The notes beneath the pieces were generated by a model. The model searched no databases and was not told the DNA's origin. It worked only from the letters and a program-made list of their open reading frames with translations. The translations under genes and the position numbers were made by a program. From contig NC_065545.1 of assembly GCF_932294415.1 (NCBI RefSeq), positions 42,322,327 to 42,386,326 on the forward strand: 64,000 bases of DNA, in the 5' to 3' direction. This stretch comes from Quercus robur (lineage: Eukaryota; Streptophyta; Magnoliopsida; Fagales; Fagaceae). This document shows positions 55,089 through 64,000 of this stretch, one piece after another. Positions within the stretch are counted from its first letter, which is position 1; every line of letters starts with the position of its first letter.

Positions 55089-55330
55089 GGCTTGCGCATT
55101 GGCCCAGGTGGCGGTGGAGTTAACTCTCTAGCAAGTAGAGGTTCGCGGGGTTTCCTCCCTCTCCGGCGACATGCAGTTGTTGCTCCGACATAAACTTCTG
55201 CTAGGGGCTACGCCCTGCAGTGCCAACGGCGCGGGCAGCTCTAGGGGCTTCCGGCCTCAAGCCAACTTTCCCCGCCATGGTCTAGGGGCTGACCTTCAAA
55301 AAACAAATAAGTACACAAAAAAGAAACTAT

Positions 55331-56289
55331 AAGTTTTAGACAGAACCAAGGCCTTGCATGGTCCTCGGACTCAAGCTCATGGGGAAACCAAGTACACAAA
55401 AAAGAAATCATAAGTTTTGGACAGAATCAAGGCCTTGCATGGTCCTCGGACTTAAGCCTATAGGGAAACCAAGTACACAAAAAAGAAATCATAAGTTTTG
55501 GACAGAACCAAGGCCTTGCATGGTCTTCGGACTCAAGCCTATGGGGAAACCAAGTACTCAAAAGAAAAAACTACAAGTTTTGGACAGAACCAAGGCCTTG
55601 CATGGTCCTCGGACTCAAGCCTATGGGGAAACCAAGTACTCAAAAGAAAAACTATAAGTTTTGGACAGAACCAAGGCCTTGCATGGTCCTCGGACTCAAA
55701 CCTATAGGGAAACCAAGTACTCAAAAAAAAAACTACAAGTTTTGGACAGAACCAAGGCCTTGCATGGTCCTCGGACTTAAGCCTATGGGGAAACCAAGTA
55801 CTCAAAAGAAAAAATTACAAGTTTTGGACAGAACCAAGACATTGCATGGTCCTCGGACTCAAGCCTATAGGGAAACCAAGTACTCAAAAGAAAAACTATA
55901 AGTTTTGGACAGAACCAAGGCCTTGCATGGTCCTCGGACTCAAGCCTATGGGGAAACCAAGTACTCAAAAGAAAAAACTACAAGTTTTGGACAGAACCAA
56001 GGCCTTGCATGGTCCTCGGACTCAAGCCTATGGGGAAACCAAGTACTTAAAAGAAAAAACTACAAGTTTTGGACAGAACCAAGGCCTTGCATGGTCCTCG
56101 GACTCAAGCCTATGGAGAAACCAAGTACTCAAAAGAAAAAACTACAAGTTTTGGACAGAACCAAGGCCTTGCATGGTCATCGGACTCAAGCCTATGGGGA
56201 AACCAAGTACTCAAAAGAAAAAATTACAAGTTTTGGACAGAACCAAGTCTTTGCATGGTCCTCGGACTCAAGCCTATGGGGAAACTCTA
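55331..56289 (+). repeat. 81-82-bp tandem array (12 units) inside element 2
   Basis: Units begin aagttttggacagaaccaag and include 'gcatggtcctcggactcaag' and 'tatggggaaaccaagtac'. Starts fall at 55331, 55412, 55493, 55575, 55656, 55737, 55819, 55900, 55982, 56064, 56146 and 56228. Many overlapping ORFs on both strands are by-products. The core is the inverse complement of the array in element 1. Confidence 0.93.
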
Positions 56290-56867
56290 TCCGAAGAGAA
56301 CTATCCGAAGAGAACTCTCCATTAACGATTGGGTTAATCCCTAAACTGCAGGGATTCCCAAGTCTGCTCTCGGATCCTCGGTACCAAAGGGATTGATGCA
56401 ATATAGAGCAATATGTTACCAAAAACACAATCGGAGTCCCTTACTGTTCGGTTACCCCCTCGGATGGATTATTCAGAGTTTATTGTTCTCGGACGGTCTC
56501 CTTGCACGTATTACGGAATATTCAGCTGTTATCTTGGTTAGTTTCCTAAGTTTAATTTACTGTGAATTATCGTTATTATGCTTGGTAATGTCGGTAAATT
56601 AGAGTTAGTGGGATTATGTTTCAAGGTTTCCTGCTCTAAGTATCATTGAAGAAAAACACACATAGAGCACACACATTCACAAAGTAGTTGTTGCAAAAAA
56701 GAAAAATATTCAAAACAAGTAAATAAACTTCTCTTTTATTAAGATAAAGAAATAGTACAGCGTACAATGAAAAGCTGGAATCGGCTTATATTAAAGCTAA
56801 CTACATAAGCGAAAAGAAAGATACAAGAGAATAAAGAGAAAGCCGAGGAAGTGGTACAGAGGAGAGG

Positions 56868-57152
56868 TTGGCTGCTGTTTCAAGACGTTGTTCAAGGAAA
56901 ACCATTCCTCAACGCTTTTACATGCCCATAACTCAGGCAGCCAAAGAACCCAACGTGGGGCCTGCACCATTGAAGAAAAGGTGCAGAGAGCCCGGCTTCG
57001 GGCTAGCGCAGCTGAAGAAAAGGTGCAGAGAACCCAACTTGAGGCCCACACCGTTGAAGAAAAGGTGCCGGGAATCGGAAGTTGAGGAGCCTACACAAAA
57101 ATTTGCCTGCGACAAGGCAGACGGCGCTGATGGCGGAAAACCTTTCTTCTGA
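56868..57152 (+). CDS. Small repeat-containing ORF inside element 2, function unknown
   Basis: A 94-codon sense-strand frame beginning MAAVSRRCSRKTIPQRFYMP, with three copies of a 14-residue repeat (PLKKRCREP-like) from a 42-bp DNA repeat that preserves frame. It has no recognised domain, and a gag-like role cannot be shown. It may be fortuitous. Confidence 0.25.
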   Translation: MAAVSRRCSRKTIPQRFYMPITQAAKEPNVGPAPLKKRCREPGFGLAQLKKRCREPNLRPTPLKKRCRESEVEEPTQKFACDKADGADGGKPFF

Positions 57153-57800
57153 CACACCAAAAATCTGGCGTGAACCAGAACCTGCTTCGGATTTTGACTG
57201 AAAGAGGGGAGGGTACCGTTCCCAACATATCCAAGTTGGAGGATACCTTAAATCTGTGCCTCCCCTACCCAGACCATACCACCTTAAGCCTTGGAAGGAT
57301 CCGGTACCTCTGTGGCGGGTGAAGTTCCTCCACCTCCACCCCAGCCTCAGACATGTTGCACTGAGGGGAGACGACACTGGAGATGGGAACTAGCTATGGA
57401 TAAAGGGTTTGTGACTCTGAAGAAAGCCAAAGGGTTTGTATGCAAGGAGAATAACCTCCTATCCTACTTATATAAAGGATAGGGAGGTGGCATTTAATTC
57501 GTGCAGCTTTCCAAAGAGCGCTACGGACAAGGCAGGTCTGGGCTCAATTTCTCACGCCATCCGCAACCGTAGGATCTGAAGATCCTCGGGAAGGCGCGCT
57601 TCAATTGTTGAAACGTCAGAGGACTCCACGTGAGTGGAAAAATGAAGGAAAGACTCCTGACTGGGCACGTCTCCCATGTAAATGTAAAAACATAAGTATT
57701 AGTGGAGTACATAAATTTGAACGAGTCATGATGTGGGCCCAACGTCACCAAAACCCTACTTCCCAACTAAAAGTCGGGAAGCAGGATTTCGAGGGGCTAT

Positions 57801-58487
57801 TGTGGGGCCTGAAATTTGGAATCCCGGTCCGCTTCACATTAATGGCCCAAAGCCCAAGCCGAGGAGCCATACTGCCGAGGAGGTATGAGGAGAACCCCTT
57901 GATGGCCCAATAATATAGCCGATGACAACCTCACTCTCAACGCCTCACAAAACGCCTGAAGGAAAAGACAAACTCAGTACAAGAGCAGTACAAGCTAAAA
58001 AGCCGCCAACACCATAATGTGGAGCCCAGCACCTGACAAACCCATACCTCATACCATGCTATCCAGCTTTTCCCAACCACTCTGATGTAAAGATTGATAG
58101 GACGAGTAACTGGCCTAAGCAAGGAGAAACTGACACGTAAATGAAGAAAGGAAATCGAATACTAGTATAAAAGGGAAAAAAGAAAGATAAAAGGGGGGGG
58201 GGGGGAAGACCCCCGGAAAAAGGAGGAAGAAAAAGGAGGAATGGTAAAAATATGATGCTCCTCGGACTAATTCCGAGGAGTCAATCCTTCCAAACTACAC
58301 TGATGCGAGGCTCAGCTATGCAGTCCAAACTCATCTCTGTATGATCGCTCACGAAACCGGGACCAGACCAAAACCCAGCACCCAAAGCCAGGCCTTTCCA
58401 AACCCACTCTCTACAAATCATATTGTTCGGGCCCTTTACACACGAACCCAACGTCAGCCTTAGGTCGTTAAAAATCGTGTCCTTACA
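57801..58487 (+). repeat. 3' LTR of element 2
   Basis: 687 bp. Preceded by the purine-rich tract AGGATTTCGAGGGGCTAT (57783-57800). The G-run here is 13 long. Confidence 0.88.
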
Positions 58488-58492
58488 TATAT

Positions 58493-60072
58493 ATATATAT
58501 ATATATATAGTACTCTAGAGATGGCAAATACAAATTAAATCTTCAAGCATTTTGCACTGCACCATAGGAATAAACTCCGACATAGCAAAGGCAGCAAATG
58601 AATTACACAAAGAGAAACGAGATAAAATGCCACATCATGTGAAACGTCCTTCGTCAAATGCCATTTCACAATTCTGAGAGCCCCTTTGAAATTTCCTCAA
58701 TTCCTTGCAAACACGAAGCTTCTTTGAGTCTAGATAACCGTTAACAGTGATTTTCATAGACTTTACTGAAATTTCAATAATGCGGTGATTCTCAAATACC
58801 ACTTCCAAAAACTAAATTATCTAAGACACATAAATAAATGAATAAAACTAAATAGACAATCCTAATTAAGATAAATAAATAAATAAATAAGAAAAAGAAT
58901 TTGATCACAATTGGAATACTAAACCCAGCAGTATTAGGAGATCAGCAGACACATGGTGCTAAAAAGAAGGAAGGATTTTGATAAATACTAAACCAGACTG
59001 ATCAAGACAACGTAATACATTTAATCAACAAAAAGTCATTACTCTATCTACGGTTACAATAAATGTCTGCTGATTTGATTTGAAAAAGCTGACATAGAAG
59101 TGGAATAGAATTAGTTATAGAAAATTTTGTCAAGTTCTTTCTCTGCTCTAATGTTATCAGAAGCAAGGTTTCAAGAGGTAAAGGATTATGCAACTTTCTT
59201 AATTTTTAATTACTACACTACACGTTTATATATATCAAAAAAAAAAATGTCATGTGTTGATTCTCAAATGCCAATTTCAAATAGATAATACTAAGACAAA
59301 TAAATAAATAAATAAGAATTTGATCACAATTGGAATACTATAGTCTGCATCAAATACGTCCAAAAAAAAAAAAAAAAAAACTACTATGTATTCTTCAAAC
59401 AAGATCTCTCATTCTGTTTATCAAATAAAAAATCTGTAAACGTCTCTCTCTTTCTCTCTCTCTCAAAAGAAAAAAACGATTCAGAGTTGTCTCTAAACTA
59501 CAACAGAAGATTACTCACATGGAAGAAATCACCACCACTACTAACCTACAGGCAAGTATTTTTTTCACTTTACAATTTACATTGACTTGATTTGTCTTAC
59601 AAATATACAAATTGTTAGTTTGGTTGTGCATATTATAGTTGTTTATTTATTTATTTTTGGTAAATAAAAATTATAAACTGCTTCATGTAAGATTGTAGGT
59701 ATAGATTAATATTAGATTAATCAAAAAAATATTATATAGTAAGAGTAAAATAAAAACTGCTTCATGTAAGATTGTAGGTCAATTAATATTAGATTAATCA
59801 GGACTCTAATTCATTGTTATCATAAAGTAGGTGTATCTCTAAAAAAATGAAATAAAAAACTGTAGATTAATATTAGATTAATCTGGACTTTAATTCATTC
59901 ATATCTCAAATTCAAAAAATCAAGACTCTAATTCATTCTTATCTCTAATTTATTGTTATCATAAAGTAAGTGTATCTCTAAAAAAAAAAATTACTACTTC
60001 CCGTAAGTGTTTTTTTTTTTAAACTTTAAAGTAAACAAAAAAAAAAACTAATAACAAACTAGCTAATAACGT
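58493..60072. other. Helitron interior, possible captured exon start
   Basis: No intact gene. At 59519-59552 a short frame MEEITTTTNLQ follows a CT-rich leader and ends in CAG|GCAAGT, which could be a GC-type donor. A later TTTTTCAG|GTTTGT...AAAG|GTTTGT block (about 61299-61340) looks like a small exon. Both may be pieces of captured genes; no family is recognised. Tandem-like 'agattaatattagattaatc' blocks are frequent. Confidence 0.3.
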
Positions 60073-60755
60073 TGTGGGGTCAGAGAATTTGTGATCCCGA
60101 CCCACTTTACATTAGGGCCCAAGGCCCACGCCGAGGAGAGGCGTTGCCGAGGACATGCAACGGAAGTCCAAATGGTCTAGAGATATAGCCAAGAACAATT
60201 CTGTCCTCGGCATCCCAAAGCGTTCCTAGAAGAAAGGGTGAGTACGGTATATGAGCAGTTCAAGGAAAAGCTAAACATCTCCGCATTGATGGGGAAAGGA
60301 TCCCTGAATAGTGTGGCGACAAAGGACAAGGGAAAGGCTGCCATTACTGCAATTAAGTACTCTGCGCCTGACAGAGTAATACTTTTCAGCTTTTACAACC
60401 ACCCCCAACCACTTTGGGTATGAGCTAATAGGACAAGTATCAGCCCTAGAAAGCTGAACTTACACGTGGACGTTGGAGGGAAAGTAAAGGCTAGTATAAA
60501 AGGAGAAGGAAGCAATCCTAAAAAGGGGGTTGGGACCAGGGCCAGGAACCAGAGCCTCCCAAGCCGCGCCGAGGAGAAAGTCTTCTTAGGCAAGCACAAT
60601 TCACCTCTGTGCAATCATCACGAACACCGTGACTAACGGCTGTCCATTCATCAACGCCTAGCCTTCAGCCCACTCTCTACAAATTTTATTATTTGGGCCT
60701 TTAATGTTCGAACCCAATACACTAATTTGGGGTCGTTACAAATTGAGTCCTTACA
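60073..60755 (+). mobile_element. Solo LTR (683 bp) of the element 1 subfamily
   Basis: TGTGGGGTCAGAGAATTTGT...GAGTCCTTACA with perfect 5-bp TSD AACGT (60068-60072, 60756-60760). It aligns with the 674-bp LTRs at 7152 and 10067 (inverse orientation) and retains TATAAAA at 60495. It is nested in the Helitron. Confidence 0.87.
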
Positions 60756-61837
60756 AACGTTAACTATTTTTTTGGGATAAAGTATTTAAAAAAAAAACCT
60801 AATATGTAATTAACCCAAACATCTTGATTAGGTAACTTTAAGGAGTTTAGAATATTTGATTTTTACTTAGACTCCTTTTCTAGGTGGAGTATGTATATGT
60901 ATATATACACCATTAGTTGGTGTAGTTTTTCATTCTCCAACTTATTGCACAATTTTTTTTATTTAGGCTTCCATTTTTCTACCTACAATCATGTAGGTAT
61001 GTATTTCTTACTCTAATTTTTTATTATAATCAATTAAATAGGTTTTATGTATTTGTTGCCTTTTGTTTAAGCTAATTTCCTTATGTTTTTCTTTTTTTGA
61101 GGGGGTAATTTCCTTATGTTTGATCTAATTCATATGTTAATGGTTTGATCCAATTTAATTATTTTGTTGTCCAATATATATGTAAGTTGTCATAGTAAAT
61201 TCCAATCATAGACTATTAAATTTACATACAATTTTGCAATCTATATGGTATTTTGTTTTTTTAACTCTATATAATTTAATTTAAATTTTTTTTTTCAGGT
61301 TTGTCAAAAAAGATTTCAAGCATCCTAAGAAAGGTTTGTAATCTAGATGTAGAACTTTGCAATTTTTTTAAATTAGAACAAAGGTTTTATTCCTCAAATA
61401 GTTCTATCTTTAAAAAGTGGCTAATTTTATGTTATTTTGTCTAAAGATTTTAATCATTAATATTATTGTTAACAATACTGCAAATCGCTTATATTGAAGA
61501 TTCATTAGATTTAAAATTCATATGCAAATAGTTTGATACATGTAACTACAAATGATATTATAGCACAATTGGTATGTTAGAAGATAATTTTGTATTAAGG
61601 TGCTACATTTTGTATTTGATGGTTGTTATACCAATACAATTTATTCCTTTTGTTATAATAATTACTTATTTGGTTATAATAATTATATATATTCTACAAG
61701 TTTTAATATAAAACCGTGCAACGCATGGGCCTTCAACTAGTATCTAATAAATTTCCCTCTATTCACCATAATATCACCACATCAAACATTTAATTTTGTT
61801 GACAACGAGTTTGTTTATGCCTTCCAAAGGAAATGCT

Positions 61838-61838
<1 letters not shown>

Positions 61839-61878
<40 letters not shown>

Positions 61879-62550
61879 TGGGAGGTTTTACTGTCAAAGT
61901 TTCCTCCATAAAGCTCCATGCCTTTCACCATAACAACTCCTAGGGTTGTTAATCTCCTCGTAAATCAGTAGCATATGATAGGCTCTTTGAAATGTAAAAT
62001 TGTCATTCTTTGTCGAAGCCCATATCATTTTATCTCGTGCTCCATGGGCTTAATTGATTTAAGCCATGAGCCAAGCACCATTTAAAAATTCATTTTTGAA
62101 AAAATGTTTTTTTTTGTTTTGGAAAATGAGTTTTTTTATTCTTTTAGGAAAAAACTTTTAAAATCTCATGAGTTTTTGGATAAAAATGGCATAAAAGGGT
62201 TTTTGGTGAAAATCTCATGAGTTATAGATGGAAAATATCCTCAAAGGATTTTTACATTTTAGTAAATATTTCATGAGTTTTTTTTTTTTTTTAATGAAAA
62301 ATACCCTAAGAGGGTTTTAGTGAAAATCTCATAGGTTCTTTTTTTTTTTTTTTTTTTGGAGGGAAAACCTTTTGAAAAATTTCAAAGTCACCTTTTGGAT
62401 CAAAAGCTTTATATCAAACATTTGATGTGAACACTTTTTGAATATGTTTTTGAAAATCATTTTGGTATCAATTTTGGAAAGCATTTCTTTGAAAATTTAT
62501 TTAAAAAATGGTGCATTCTTATTGTAGGATCATAAGCTCACAATGCTATC
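61839..62550. other. Poly-T tract and degenerate repeat region
   Basis: A T-run of nearly 40 bases begins at 61840. From about 62160 to 62400 an imperfect repeat of about 60 bp (aaaatctcatgagtttttgg...agggttttagtg) recurs about four times with T-runs. No gene. Confidence 0.55.
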
Positions 62551-63240
62551 TGTGGGGATAAGAGAATCGGATAAGGGTATTGGGCCATGGGTCACACCCA
62601 AGGATGCCAAAGATCCCGAGGACAACCAAATATTAATAAGGACAATTAGGATATTGGACCAAGGACGAGGGCTGGTAGCCACAAATAGGTGATGTTGTCC
62701 GAGGAGCCAAACTTCCTCAGACAATAGAACGGAAATCTAAAGCTCGACCACCCAACAAATACTGGGCAAGAGGCAACCATGCTTAGAAGGATAAGTTTCA
62801 GAGAGGTGAGTGAACAGAGAACTGAGAAATATCTAGGAAGAAGACTGTTACCGCCACATTGAATGCTTTGTACCTAACCAATTGGCCGCATTTATGTGAA
62901 AATGATGCATGGACAGTAATTTTTAGCCTTACAGCTACACACAAAGACTTCAAGAAGGTTTTGATGGGACAAGCATCTAGAAGATTAGTTGTTTAATCAA
63001 TAAGTGGAAGGCTAAGATGGGAGAAGGGGAAGGAGTATAAAAGGGAAAGGATTCCTTTACATGGGAGGGCATCTGAAAGAAGAGTGAGGAGAAAAAGAAC
63101 TGAATATAACCAAAAACTCTGAATATTTGTACAAGTCTAAAATATATATATACAAGAACAAACCTTCCTTGGGTTTGACTGTGAAGTATTTTTCTTTTCA
63201 AATTGTACTTCTCAATCATTACAACACTAAGCCAACTCAC
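62551..63240 (+). repeat. LTR-like fragment with TATA-type promoter
   Basis: Starts TGTGGGGATAAGAGAATC and contains 'gccgag/ccgagga' motifs like the LTRs above and 'ggagtataaaagggaaagg' near 63031. No TSD or certain end. It lies directly before the second segmental-duplication copy. Confidence 0.5.
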
Positions 63241-63263
63241 CGTTATAAATTGTACTTCTCAAT

Positions 63264-64000
63264 CTAAATATTTACTATTATTTATAGTTATAAATGAACG
63301 ACGTGGTTTGGGGGGTCGCACGCGTGAGATGTGAGGGGTAACAGTAACATTAGCTTAGCCGGCGATTTCACATGTGTGAGTACCTTGTGAGAGAGACTGA
63401 CTCTGACGCTGACTAACATTTAATTTTACTATTAAATAAAATAAATAAATAAATAATTTATGGTCTCTCTCTCTCCTACCCTATGCCTAGGTAATGTAAT
63501 GGCAAATTGCAATGGCTCCCATAGCACACGGTGTTGGACTTTCTAGGACGGAACCAGATGCAAGAGTGTTTTTTATTTATTTATATTTTCTTAAATAAAT
63601 ACTAAATCTAAATAGACACAAAAAAGCAGAGGTGAAGTAATGGTGGAGTCGTTACTTAAGAATTAAGATGGGATCCGTTTTAAGTTTTAAGATTGGTGGG
63701 GTGGATTCAGGATCGGAAGGATTCGTTCCATTAATAGGGGATTGAATTCAATTCATCCACTTTGACTCTTGTTCAATTTCAGTGCCTGATGAGTTTTTAG
63801 TTACTACTACTATTTAAGTATTTGTACTCATCAGTGCCTAACGAGTTTTAATGAGTTTTAATGAGTTTCAATGCCTAACACGGCAAGGATTTGTTGCAAA
63901 CTAGGTTGCAACAAATTATTGATATGTGTGCATTTTGTAAGAATTGCTGCAACTTAGTTTGCAACAAATCTTTGCCCTTTTGCATAACCATATGTGAATG
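63264..64000 (+). repeat. Segmental duplication, copy 2 (continues past the window)
   Basis: Direct-orientation copy of 48853-49900, 14.4 kb away. It carries 'cacgcgtgagatgtgagggg' where copy 1 has 'cacgtgtgagatatgggg', lacks the 49258-49418 stretch, and has a 24-bp extra block near 63530 (cggtgttggactttctagga...). No BPA1-like first exon lies to its left. Confidence 0.85.

Larger units (their letters stand above)
54379..58487 (+). mobile_element. Non-autonomous LTR retrotransposon with 12-unit internal array (element 2)
   Basis: LTRs at 54379-55068 (690 bp) and 57801-58487 (687 bp) run TGTGGGGCCTG...CCTTACA and carry a 5-bp TSD TATAT. The primer-binding sequence follows the left LTR and a purine-rich tract precedes the right one. 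The interior holds an 81-82-bp tandem array and later a 42-bp, in-frame triple repeat (56972-57097). No gag-pol domain was found. By eye the LTRs differ by about 17 substitutions plus the length of a G-run (16 versus 13), so it is fairly young. Confidence 0.9.
54065..61740 (+). mobile_element. Putative non-autonomous Helitron holding two LTR insertions
   Basis: The 5' end begins TC (TCATATTATATT, after an A), followed by 'aaaagttaggcttagacgcc' and 'ttacgccacgtggc', a signature I associate with rosid Helitrons. The 3' end at 61740 reads CCGTGCAACGCATGGG (short hairpin) and then CCTTCAACTAG|T, matching the hairpin-plus-CTRR rule with insertion before T. Without the nested LTR element and solo LTR the body is about 2.9 kb. 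It contains repeated 'gactctaattcattgttatc' blocks (54234, 59813, 59940). No Rep/helicase sequence was seen. The 5' boundary is less certain than the 3' one. Confidence 0.6.
51578..61838 (-). mobile_element. LINE 3' fragment on the minus strand, split by a hAT element and a Helitron
   Basis: A T-run at 51578-51598 is the poly-A tail of a minus-strand LINE; the preceding minus-strand sequence AATAAAATCAAGTTTCATTT resembles the tail of the LINE at 35965. RNase H pieces (SFSEIIFEGDSLSIIN) lie at 51660-51850, and zf-RVT-like pieces (CGHSNEEMTHVQW) lie near 52300-52370. Upstream pieces seem to continue at 54038-54064 and again at 61741-61830 (KLVVNKIKCLMW), once the hAT and Helitron insertions are removed. 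The 3' part is well supported; the continuation beyond the Helitron is tentative. Confidence 0.6.

Noticed and set aside
55331-56289. CRISPR-like array of regular repeats
   Set aside because: Units are contiguous 81-82-bp tandem copies with no unique spacers, lie inside a eukaryotic LTR element, and have no cas-like genes nearby.
55358-56396. Several 90-160-codon ORFs on both strands
   Set aside because: They are translations of the tandem array in different frames; the peptides repeat the DNA unit and change frame with the 81/82-bp alternation.
62521-63264. Complete solo LTR between LINE debris and the second duplication copy
   Set aside because: The start looks good (TGTGGGGATAAG), but no matching TSD or definite CA end was found, so it is listed only as an LTR-like fragment.

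Overview
The window is plant nuclear DNA, from a eudicot and probably a woody rosid. It is AT-rich and intron-bearing, with GT-AG splicing, plant gene families, and a dense layer of plant transposons (Mutator-like, hAT, Tourist, Helitron, plant L1-type LINEs, LTR elements). The MITE and LTR families remind me of Fagales sequence, but that is recall only and the species is not determined.

Only three host genes can be supported. A single-exon DUF3820 protein lies at 1859-2665 (-). A three-exon single-pass membrane protein of unknown function lies at 11421-12073 (+). A five-exon RRM protein of the BPA1 (binding partner of ACD11) type lies at 41277-48679 (-), with a two-codon first coding exon and two introns above 3 kb filled with old LINE, SINE and foldback debris. 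They show no sign of working together.

Most of the rest is mobile DNA, and many insertions can be resolved to the base from target-site duplications (TSDs). Left part: a Pack-MULE (3168-5015) carries exon 1 of a LEA5/SAG21-type gene and sits in one copy of a repeat whose other copy is an empty site. A non-autonomous LTR element (7152-10740, -) has an internal 78-bp tandem array. Several MITEs and a solo LTR follow. A long-TIR element (19459-20930) carries an N-terminal KIN-12/PAKRP1-like kinesin fragment.

Middle part: a 4.66-kb hAT element with an uninterrupted 806-codon transposase (22534-27195) and a smaller hAT deletion derivative (27212-28786) are inserted back to back, with abutting TSDs, in the RNase H region of an older LINE. 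Next comes a 5.6-kb L1-type LINE (30413-36002) with a 12-bp TSD and a 5' inversion of the twin-priming type, disabled by several lesions.

Right part: the upstream region of the BPA1-like gene (48853-49900) recurs in direct orientation at 63264-64000. Between them lies a Russian-doll cluster. A minus-strand LINE fragment is split by a hAT element that holds a copia-like solo LTR, and by a putative Helitron (about 54065-61740) that holds a complete non-autonomous LTR element (54379-58487, with a 12-unit 81-82-bp internal array) and a solo LTR (60073-60755). The two internal arrays belong to different LTR subfamilies but share a core sequence; this is the most unusual structural signal in the window.

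All family names rest on motif recognition by eye; no database search was run.
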